Origin: Sedimenticola sp.
GTDB taxonomy: Bacteria; Pseudomonadota; Gammaproteobacteria; Chromatiales; Chromatiaceae
Length of the DNA stretch: 6,967 nt
Reading direction: 5' to 3'
Assembly: GCA_026197195.1 (NCBI GenBank)
Contig: JAPHUG010000429.1
Location: forward strand, 1 to 6,967
The notes beneath the pieces were generated by a model that searched no databases, was not told the DNA's origin, and worked only from the letters and a program-made list of their open reading frames with translations. Within the stretch, counting starts at the first letter, position 1; every line of letters starts with the position of its first letter. A program made the translations under genes and the position numbers. Below, piece after piece: positions 1 through 6,183 of this stretch.

Positions 1-2597
1 CTGGAGCTACCTCAGAGAACGCCGTTACCGATACGGCAGGGCCTCAAGTAGGGGGTTATGCTGAACCGGTGATGGTTGAGCTGGAAGGTGATCCTGAACT
101 GGTTGATATCTTTCTTGAAGAGGCCAGAGAGTTACAGGAGGCACTTGAGAGCACCTTGCGGGCAGGGCACTTCAATCTGTCCGATAAGAAGGTTTCTGAA
201 GAGCTGCAACGAACACTCCACACCCTCAAGGGCGGGGCGCGGTTGGCCGGGGCAATGCCAATCGGTGATCTTAGCCACGGTTTTGAATCACTATTGACCG
301 CTGTTGATCAAGAACGAATAGAGACTGGAGAGGCCTTAACATCACTGACTCATGACGTGATTGATCGTCTGGCTGAGCAGATCGACGACTTGGCTCATGC
401 ACCTAAGTTACGCAGTGCTGAAGATCTGGTCTTGAAGCTGGAGCAATGGTTAAAACTGGGGGGTGCTCCAGAACCGGAAGCTGTAGCCGACGCAATCGAA
501 GAGAGTGCCGAGCCGGTCATTATTGAAGATGACACCTCGGTTACCGTGTTGGATGAGCGTGAAATTGAAGCGCCGCAGGAGACGGCTTCTGCAGAGGTGC
601 AATCAGGGCTTGCTGAATTGCCGGTTGAAGAGACGCCGGAAACTGAGCCGCAGGAACTTGATGAAGTAGCGGCGGAAGAGCGGGTGCCTGATCAAGCCCT
701 GAGTGTCGAGCCTGATAATGCCCAGCGCACGATTCAACCCACCTCCCGTGGTCAGCGTGAACAGGTCAGGGTGCGCTCGGATCTGCTTGATCGGCTGGTC
801 AACTACGCGGGCGAGGTGAGTATTTATCGTACCCGTATTGAGCAGCAGAACGGTCAGCTAGGCTTCAACCTGACTGAGCTGGAACAGACAATCAGTCGAT
901 TGCGCGAACAGCTTCGTCAGCTTGAGATTGAAACCGAGGCGCAAATCCTGTTCCGTTATGAGCAGGACCGGGGTGAAGAGGCGTCACATGATGCAGCCTT
1001 TGATCCACTCGAACTTGATCGTTTCTCAGCCATGCAACAGGTTTCCCGAAGCTTGATGGAGACGGTTAACGATCTATCAAACATCAATGGCTTTTTGGAA
1101 GATCTGCAGTCTGACACGGATACCTTGCTGCTTCAGCAGTCCCGAATAACGACGGATCTACAGGATGGTCTGATGCGCACCCGTATGGTGCCGTTTGCTC
1201 AAATTGTTCCGCGTCTTCATCGGGTGGTCCGGCAAACCTGTAATCAGCTGGATAAGAAAGCCGAGCTGGTGATCCGAGGCGAAGGAAGCGAAATTGATCG
1301 CGGTATCCTGGAGCGGATGATTGGTCCGCTGGAACATATTCTACGTAATGCCATTGCGCACGGTATTGAAACACCGGCCGAGCGTAGGGACTCAGGCAAG
1401 GGTGAAATGGGTGCGATCCGGTTGGATCTGTCTCGTGAGGGCTCGGATATTCAGCTGGTGATATCGGATGATGGCGCCGGTGTGAATATGGCCAAGATCA
1501 GGGAGCAGGCGATAAAGAACGGATTGCTTGACCCGGCGGCCGACGTTGCCGATACGGATGTACTGCCGTTTGTGTTGGAGCATGGTTTTAGTACCGCCCA
1601 GGAGATCACCCAGATCTCGGGTCGCGGTGTAGGCCTCGATGTAGTGGTGAGCGAAGTTAAACAGCTGGGTGGCTCGCTGGATATTACCTCCCAGCCAGGA
1701 GAAGGTGCCAGGTTTATCATTCGATTGCCTCTGACTCTGGCGATCACCGATGCACTGCTAGTTGAGTTAACGGGCGAGATTTACGCGATACCTCACACCA
1801 GTATCGAGGGTGTGGTACGTGTGTCTCACCAGGAGTTGGAGGCTTGTTACAGTGGCAAGCAGTCCACTTATAATTATGCCGGCCAGGATTACCAGGTACG
1901 CTATCTGGGCAGCATGCTTAATGTGGGACAGGTGAATTTGTCGGATCAGCGCAAGTGGTATCCACTGCTGCTGGTTCGTGCCGGTGAACATCATGTGGCT
2001 CTGCAGGTGGATGGGTTGTTGGGTAACCGACAAATTGTGGTGAAATCGGTCGGTATCCAGGTTGCAACAGTACGCTGGATATCAGGTGGTACTATTCTGG
2101 GGGATGGTCGTGTCGCATTGATTCTGGATGTGACGGCACTGGTCCGGTCCGATGTGGCCCACACCGCTGCACCGAAACCTGAAATAGCCCAGGTCGAAGC
2201 TTCTGCACCTGAGCCTGGCGTGGGACGTACCGTCATGGTGGTGGATGATTCAATTACCGTGCGTAAGGTGACAGGTCGTCTGCTTGAAAGACACGGCATG
2301 AATGTCATTACCGCCAAAGATGGTGTCGACGCGGTGGCCACATTACAAGAGCAGCGGCCGGATATCATGCTGTTGGATATCGAGATGCCGAGAATGGACG
2401 GTTACGAATTGGCAAGGCATATGCGTAACTCTGATGCCTTGAAAATGATTCCTATCATCATGATTACCTCACGCACAGGTGAGAAACATCGTAATCTGGC
2501 GATGGAGTTGGGCGTGAAGCGCTATCTGGGTAAGCCCTACCAGGAGAATGAGCTGCTCGATAATATCTATTCCGTACTGGGTGAGGAGGTGAAATGA
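1..2597 (+). CDS. chpA: ChpA/PilL-type hybrid chemotaxis histidine kinase with C-terminal receiver (5' end missing)
   Basis: This is the signalling kinase of a Pil-Chp system, which in known relatives receives input from a PilJ-type receptor and phosphorylates PilG/PilH-type response regulators to control type IV pilus movement. The frame is open from position 3 to the edge, so the GTG at 69 is an internal valine and about 864 C-terminal residues are visible. Domains in order: an Hpt domain (about 90-443) with the phosphorylatable His at 219-221 in HTLKGGARLAG; a Glu/Pro-rich linker (about 456-752); the CheA-type dimerisation/helical region (about 756-1270); a HATPase with N-box HILRNAIAHGIE (1335-1370), DDGAG and GRGVGLD (from 1620); a CheW-like domain (about 1734-2153); and a receiver domain (about 2226-2582) with VVDDS, phospho-acceptor Asp at 2376-2378 in LLDIEMPRMDG, the Thr of MITSR and the Lys of GKPY. 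All catalytic motifs are intact. Family members usually have several more Hpt-like domains upstream; these are inferred, not seen. The gene overlaps the next one by 4 bases. A plain CheA is unlikely because of the receiver and the upstream extension. Confidence 0.93.
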   Translation, partial: GATSENAVTDTAGPQVGGYAEPVMVELEGDPELVDIFLEEARELQEALESTLRAGHFNLSDKKVSEELQRTLHTLKGGARLAGAMPIGDLSHGFESLLTAVDQERIETGEALTSLTHDVIDRLAEQIDDLAHAPKLRSAEDLVLKLEQWLKLGGAPEPEAVADAIEESAEPVIIEDDTSVTVLDEREIEAPQETASAEVQSGLAELPVEETPETEPQELDEVAAEERVPDQALSVEPDNAQRTIQPTSRGQREQVRVRSDLLDRLVNYAGEVSIYRTRIEQQNGQLGFNLTELEQTISRLREQLRQLEIETEAQILFRYEQDRGEEASHDAAFDPLELDRFSAMQQVSRSLMETVNDLSNINGFLEDLQSDTDTLLLQQSRITTDLQDGLMRTRMVPFAQIVPRLHRVVRQTCNQLDKKAELVIRGEGSEIDRGILERMIGPLEHILRNAIAHGIETPAERRDSGKGEMGAIRLDLSREGSDIQLVISDDGAGVNMAKIREQAIKNGLLDPAADVADTDVLPFVLEHGFSTAQEITQISGRGVGLDVVVSEVKQLGGSLDITSQPGEGARFIIRLPLTLAITDALLVELTGEIYAIPHTSIEGVVRVSHQELEACYSGKQSTYNYAGQDYQVRYLGSMLNVGQVNLSDQRKWYPLLLVRAGEHHVALQVDGLLGNRQIVVKSVGIQVATVRWISGGTILGDGRVALILDVTALVRSDVAHTAAPKPEIAQVEASAPEPGVGRTVMVVDDSITVRKVTGRLLERHGMNVITAKDGVDAVATLQEQRPDIMLLDIEMPRMDGYELARHMRNSDALKMIPIIMITSRTGEKHRNLAMELGVKRYLGKPYQENELLDNIYSVLGEEVK
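2584..2592 (+). promoter_or_regulatory. Strong ribosome binding site for chpC inside the chpA 3' end
   Basis: AGGAGGTGA is a full complement to the 3' end of 16S rRNA and sits with four bases between AGGAGG and the ATG at 2594. It overlaps the last codons of chpA. It fixes the chpC start and suggests strong expression of the adaptor, either independent of or re-initiating after kinase translation. Confidence 0.85.
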
Positions 2598-3064
2598 GTA
2601 TAAAGCAGACCTCCGGCGAGGTAAGGGGTGTGTTATTGCCACTCCAGGAAGGCCAGCTCCTGCTACCCAATGCGGCGGTATGTGAAGTGGTCAGTTATCG
2701 TCCCCCTGAAGCGGTGGCGAGTGAGGGTGCCGATTGGTTGCTTGGGACGTTCAGTTGGCGTAACAACGCCATACCCCTGGTCTCTTTTGAAACCCTGCTT
2801 GGGCGTGAGGCCGGAGAGGTTGGGCATCGCGCGCGGGTGGCAATCTGCAATACCCTGAATGGTGATGAGTCACTGCCCTATATCGGAATCCTATTGCATT
2901 CGGCTCCGCATTTGATTCGGGTAACCGAGGAGGTGATTGCACCGGTTAATGGCAATGATTCACTCAACGAGGTGGTGGCCAGTCAGGTTGTGGTGAATGG
3001 GGTCGATGCCCTGATTCCCGATCTTGATGCCCTGGAGCTGCTGCTTTCAGAGGTCAAGCTTTAG
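2594..3064 (+). CDS. chpC: CheW-like adaptor, ChpC type
   Basis: A 156-residue single-domain protein of the CheW family, cytoplasmic adaptors that link chemoreceptors to the kinase. The CheW-like fold is suggested by RGVLLPLQEGQLLLPNAAVCEV near the start (residues about 11-32), by DWLLGTFSWRNNAIPLVSFE (about 47-66, the equivalent of the canonical 'GxxxxRGxxxPVxDL' segment) and by the C-terminal hydrophobic strands up to about residue 150. The opening 'LLPNAAVCEVV' resembles the ChpC subgroup more than PilI or CheW itself; this subgroup assignment is from memory of the family and less certain than CheW membership. The ATG lies inside the end of chpA (ATGA overlap), so translation is probably coupled to the kinase gene, whose product it presumably binds. 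No chpB-type methylesterase gene lies between them. The gene is followed by an apparent terminator, consistent with its being the last gene of the operon. Confidence 0.85.
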   Translation: MSIKQTSGEVRGVLLPLQEGQLLLPNAAVCEVVSYRPPEAVASEGADWLLGTFSWRNNAIPLVSFETLLGREAGEVGHRARVAICNTLNGDESLPYIGILLHSAPHLIRVTEEVIAPVNGNDSLNEVVASQVVVNGVDALIPDLDALELLLSEVKL

Positions 3065-3082
3065 TCGCCAGATCCCTGACGG

Positions 3083-3129
3083 CAGGGTCCTTTCAGCCGT
3101 CTCCTGTTTCAAGGCACCCCTGTTTTTTT
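3083..3129 (+). terminator. Probable intrinsic terminator after chpC
   Basis: The arm CAGGGTCCTT (3083-3092) can pair with AAGGCACCCCTG (3111-3122). This gives ten base pairs with two single-base C bulges and an 18-base loop, followed at once by seven T residues (3123-3129). It starts 18 bases past the chpC stop and would end the chp transcript before ttcA. The bulged stem makes it weaker than a textbook terminator, and both arms can pair elsewhere in the same gap. No folding program was run. Confidence 0.5.
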
Positions 3130-3137
3130 ACAGGGGT
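3116..3137 (+). repeat. Perfect 8-bp inverted repeat with a T6 loop, upstream of ttcA
   Basis: ACCCCTGT (3116-3123) and ACAGGGGT (3130-3137) are perfect reverse complements separated by six T residues. As RNA this is a stable short hairpin, but no T-tract follows on either strand, so it is not itself a standard terminator. It shares the 3118-3122 CCCTG and the T-run with the terminator at 3083-3129 and would compete with it. It could be an alternative structure in the ttcA leader, a protein-binding palindrome, or incidental. Confidence 0.5.
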
Positions 3138-3181
3138 CGCGTGTAATATCCCCCCTTTTCCAGACTTCCTGCGAAATCATC

Positions 3182-4063
3182 ATGCCTGACATCCCTGAAA
3201 AACAGAAAACATCGAGTAATTTCAATAAGTTGAAAAAGCGCCTTGAACGTGAGGTCGGCAAGGCCATTGGCGATTACAACATGATTGAAGAGGGTGACCG
3301 GGTGATGGTTTGCCTCAGTGGTGGCAAGGACTCCTTCACCCTTCTGGACATTCTGTTGACCCTTAAGTCACGGGCGCCGATCAACTTTAGCCTGCTGGCA
3401 ATGAATCTTGATCAGAAGCAGCCCGGTTTTCCAGAGCACGTGTTACCGGCCTATCTTGATCAGCTCGGCGTGGAGTATCGCATTGTCGAAGAAGACACCT
3501 ACTCGATTGTTCAGGACAAAATTCCTGAAGGGAAAACCACCTGTTCCCTCTGCTCCCGGTTGCGTCGCGGCATTATCTATCGGGTAGCAAGCGAGATGGG
3601 TATCACCAAGATTGCGCTTGGACATCACCGCGATGACATGGTCGAGACGCTGTTCCTGAACATGTTCTTTGGGGCCAAGCTGAAGGCGATGCCTCCTAAA
3701 TTACATACTGATGATGGACGGCATGTGGTGATCAGGCCGCTCGCCTACTGTTCTGAAAAAGATATAGTACGTTATAGCAACAAGCGCGCGTTTCCGATCA
3801 TTCCCTGCAATCTTTGCGGTTCTCAGGAGAATCTCCAGCGCAAACATATCAAGCAGATGCTGGCTGACTGGGAGTTGCAGTATCCCGGGCGGATGACCAG
3901 CATCTTTAATGCCCTGTCTAATGTGGTTCCGTCCCATCTTGCAGATCTGGATCTGTATGATTTCAAGAACCTGGGTACAGTTGCGGCTGAGGAGGATACG
4001 GTATTTGATCCGCCTGAAGTCGACACCCCTGAGCCTGCATTGGGGATCTACAAGATCGGCTGA
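3182..4063 (+). CDS. ttcA: tRNA 2-thiocytidine(32) synthetase TtcA
   Basis: TtcA makes s2C at position 32 of the anticodon loop of certain tRNAs. It activates the base by adenylation and uses a [4Fe-4S] cluster for the sulfur step. The 293-residue protein has the PP-loop ATPase motif LSGGKDS (residues 45-51), the LDQKQPGFP segment (76-84), the CSLC pair (Cys121, Cys124) followed by SRLRRG, the GHHRDD motif (147-152) and CNLC (209-212); Cys121, Cys124 and probably Cys212 correspond to the cluster ligands known in E. coli. Length is close to the E. coli enzyme (about 310), with a short divergent C-terminal tail after NVVPSHL. The ATG at 3182 gives the expected N-terminus before [12 protein letters not shown]. 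No clear Shine-Dalgarno sequence precedes it, and I found no convincing -35/-10 pair in the 117-base gap upstream. The gene stands alone on the plus strand and converges on rsmE. It is unrelated in function to the chp genes. Confidence 0.96.
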   Translation: MPDIPEKQKTSSNFNKLKKRLEREVGKAIGDYNMIEEGDRVMVCLSGGKDSFTLLDILLTLKSRAPINFSLLAMNLDQKQPGFPEHVLPAYLDQLGVEYRIVEEDTYSIVQDKIPEGKTTCSLCSRLRRGIIYRVASEMGITKIALGHHRDDMVETLFLNMFFGAKLKAMPPKLHTDDGRHVVIRPLAYCSEKDIVRYSNKRAFPIIPCNLCGSQENLQRKHIKQMLADWELQYPGRMTSIFNALSNVVPSHLADLDLYDFKNLGTVAAEEDTVFDPPEVDTPEPALGIYKIG

Positions 4064-4075
4064 AGGCGGTCGCTT

Positions 4076-4810
4076 TTAGCGAAAGTCACCCCAGAGCGTT
4101 TGTATCGCGGCAATAGCGGTTAATGGCGCGGTCTCGGTACGTAAAACCCGGGGTCCGAGGCGAATCCCGATAAAGCCGTTTGATTCTGCCTGGCGGCGTT
4201 CCGTGCTGGAGAGTCCGCCCTCCGGGCCGACTAATAAACAGAGACCACCGGAGGGTGGGGCTAGATCCATCAGGCACTTTTCTGCGCGATGATCGAGCAG
4301 AATGCCCGTATGCTCCTGCTCTGCAGCCAGCCAATCGTCCAGCTTGCTGATCTCGTTGCAGACGGGGATGCGTCGTCTATGCGACTGCTCGCAGGCAGCA
4401 ATAACCACCTGTTGCCAATGCAATAGCCGTTTCTCCTGGCGCTCTTGATTAATTCGGACTACACAGCGCTCGGTTATGAGGGGCGTAATATGGGTCACAC
4501 CCAGTTCCACAGCCTTTTGAATAGCAAAATCCATACGCTCCCCCTTGGAGATACCGATGCCAAGATGGATGCTGAAGTTCGGGGTCGGTTCGATTGGCTG
4601 AAGCTGTTCAATGACCCGGGCAGTGACTTCTCGGCGGGAGATTTGCGTCAATTGTGCTTGATAATCGTAGCCGTCGCCATTAAAGAGCGTGAATGTCGTG
4701 CCGGGCTTTAATCGCAACACCTGGGTCAGGTGGCGTGCCGGTCCCTCCTCAAGCAGTAGTTCCTGATTTTCACAAAGTGGTTGCCGGGTGTGAATACGTC
4801 GCTGTTGCAT
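4076..4810 (-). CDS. rsmE: 16S rRNA (uracil-1498-N3)-methyltransferase RsmE
   Basis: RsmE methylates N3 of U1498 in 16S rRNA within the assembled 30S subunit, using S-adenosylmethionine. The 244-residue product has the N-terminal PUA-like RNA-binding part (about 1-70), then a SPOUT methyltransferase domain with KGERMDFAIQKAVELGV (89-105), EQSHR (141-145), the SAM-binding GPEGGLSSTE (195-204) and the knot segment LGPRVLRTETA (218-228), which are family hallmarks. I chose the ATG at 4810 over a TTG at 4834. The ATG puts the conserved RRIHT near residue 4, matches the usual length (243 in E. coli) and starts one base after the bioA stop, whereas the TTG would overlap bioA by 23 bases. The Shine-Dalgarno candidate is only a weak CGGGA, so translational coupling to bioA is likely. 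The 3' end is 12 bases from the end of convergent ttcA. Confidence 0.95.
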   Translation of the reverse strand: MQQRRIHTRQPLCENQELLLEEGPARHLTQVLRLKPGTTFTLFNGDGYDYQAQLTQISRREVTARVIEQLQPIEPTPNFSIHLGIGISKGERMDFAIQKAVELGVTHITPLITERCVVRINQERQEKRLLHWQQVVIAACEQSHRRRIPVCNEISKLDDWLAAEQEHTGILLDHRAEKCLMDLAPPSGGLCLLVGPEGGLSSTERRQAESNGFIGIRLGPRVLRTETAPLTAIAAIQTLWGDFR

Positions 4811-4811
4811 G

Positions 4812-6164
4812 TCAGTCCCGGGTTGCCAGGTCAATGCCCTCGGTGGCGATTCTGGCCAGTGTCTCTATCTGCTCAGGGGTGATGACATAAGGTGGCATGA
4901 AATAGGTGACATTACCCAAAGGCCGTAGCAGGGCGCCCTGCTTCAAGGCGTGCTGGTAGACCCGGAGTCCACGACGTTCCTGCCAGGGATAAGCCACCTT
5001 GTTTTTCTTATCTTTCACCATCTCAATCGCCAGAATCATGCCGTGTTGTCGTACCTCGGCCACATGAGGGTGGTCAGCCAGATGAGCGGTGGCATCGGTC
5101 ATGGCCTGGGCCAGATGCCGGTTGTTTTCGATCACCTTATCTTCTTCGAAAATAGCCAGGCTGGCGAGACCCACAGCACAACCCAAAGGGTTGCCGGTGT
5201 AGCTGTGAGAGTGCAGGAATGCCGTCAGGTTTTCATAATCATCATAGAAGGTTTGATAGGTCTGCTCACTGGTCATGACCAGTGACAGAGGCAGGTAACC
5301 GGCTGTAAGGCCTTTTGAGAGGCAGAGGAAATCGGGTGAAATGTCGGCCTGCTCACAGGCAAACATGGTCCCCGTGCGCCCAAAACCTACGGCAATTTCA
5401 TCGGCGATCAGGTGGACTTGATAACGCGTACAGGCTTCTCGCAGTAGGCTTAAATAAACCGGGTGGTGCATGCGCATGCCGCCGGCACACTGGACCAGTG
5501 GTTCAATTATGACGGCGCTGATCTCATGCCCGTGTGTGGCGAGCAGTTGTTCCATTTCAGCGAAGCGTCGAGTGGAGTAGGCCTCCCATGATTCACCCGC
5601 TTCCCTTTCATAACAGTCAGGCGAGGGTGCGGTGAAGACCTCCAACAGCAAGGGCTCATAGGTCTCTTTATAGAGTGAAACATCGCCCACGGCTAGGGCA
5701 CCCAGGGTCTCACCATGGTAGCTGTTAGAGAGGGTTACAAAGCGGTGTTTCTCTTTGTGCCCCTGATTTCGCCAGCTGTGATAACTCATTTTGAGTGCCG
5801 CCTCGACAGCAGACGAGCCATTATCCACATAGAAACAGCGATCGAGCCCCGCGGGTGTAAGCGCTACCAGGCGTTCGGCCAGCTGAATGGCCGGTTCATG
5901 TGAAAAACCGGCCAGCATGACATGTTCCAGTTTGTCTACCTGTGATTTCAGTGCGTTATTGATCCGGGGGTTGGCGTGGCCAAACAGGTTCACCCACCAG
6001 GAGCTGACGGCATCGATATAGCGTTTGCCGTCAAAGTCTTCCAGCCAAACGCCCTCACCCCGCTTGATGGGGATCATGGGCAGCCACTCATGGTCTTTCA
6101 TCTGAGTGCAGGGGTGCCAGAGAACCGATAGGTCCCGTTCTGCAATGTTCTGATTATTAGTCAT
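4812..6164 (-). CDS. bioA: Adenosylmethionine-8-amino-7-oxononanoate aminotransferase BioA
   Basis: BioA is the PLP enzyme that converts KAPA to DAPA in biotin synthesis, using S-adenosylmethionine as amino donor. The 450-residue protein is a class III (fold type I) aminotransferase. Visible features are SSWWVNLFGHANP (54-66), the phosphate-binding GSSAVEAALKM (116-126), SYHGETLG (148-155) with the Tyr that stacks on PLP, ADEIAVGFGRTG with Asp255 (254-265), the Schiff-base Lys284 in LSKGLTAGYLPLS, and HSYTGNPLGCA (320-330). WWVN and the N-terminal LWHPCTQMKDHEW segment favour BioA over other class III aminotransferases. Residue 19 is Cys where E. coli BioA has the substrate-contacting Tyr17; I recall the same HPCTQM form in Pseudomonas-type BioA. 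The ATG at 6164 gives the expected N-terminus but lacks a good Shine-Dalgarno sequence. No bioBFCD genes and no BirA-operator-like palindrome occur in the window. It sits between the membrane protein gene and rsmE, all on the minus strand. Confidence 0.95.
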   Translation of the reverse strand: MTNNQNIAERDLSVLWHPCTQMKDHEWLPMIPIKRGEGVWLEDFDGKRYIDAVSSWWVNLFGHANPRINNALKSQVDKLEHVMLAGFSHEPAIQLAERLVALTPAGLDRCFYVDNGSSAVEAALKMSYHSWRNQGHKEKHRFVTLSNSYHGETLGALAVGDVSLYKETYEPLLLEVFTAPSPDCYEREAGESWEAYSTRRFAEMEQLLATHGHEISAVIIEPLVQCAGGMRMHHPVYLSLLREACTRYQVHLIADEIAVGFGRTGTMFACEQADISPDFLCLSKGLTAGYLPLSLVMTSEQTYQTFYDDYENLTAFLHSHSYTGNPLGCAVGLASLAIFEEDKVIENNRHLAQAMTDATAHLADHPHVAEVRQHGMILAIEMVKDKKNKVAYPWQERRGLRVYQHALKQGALLRPLGNVTYFMPPYVITPEQIETLARIATEGIDLATRD

Positions 6165-6183
6165 GATTCTGGAAGAGCGCCCT

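Noticed and set aside
69..71. GTG as the start of the kinase gene
   Set aside because: The same frame is open upstream to the window edge and reads as an ordinary interdomain linker, there is no Shine-Dalgarno sequence, and a ChpA-type protein should be much longer.
1991..2368. 125-codon minus-strand open frame inside chpA
   Set aside because: It lies opposite the conserved CheW and receiver domains and encodes a low-complexity Ser/Thr/Arg-rich sequence with no family features.
3127..3149. Possible ttcA promoter (TTTACA at 3127 and TAATAT at 3144)
   Set aside because: The spacing between the two hexamers is only 11 bases, and no alternative -35 lies at a proper distance from TAATAT, so the match is not supportable.
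3065..3181. Small gene or riboswitch in the chpC-ttcA gap
   Set aside because: No start codon with a ribosome site and a meaningful frame is present, and apart from the short hairpins no known riboswitch core is recognisable in 117 bases.
4068..4090. Small imperfect hairpin between convergent ttcA and rsmE as a bidirectional terminator
   Set aside because: The stem is short with a C:C mismatch and a G:T pair, and there is no T-tract on either strand beyond it.
4811..4834. TTG start for rsmE eight codons upstream
   Set aside because: It would overlap the end of bioA by 23 bases and adds residues not expected before the conserved RRIHT; the ATG at 4810 fits family length better.
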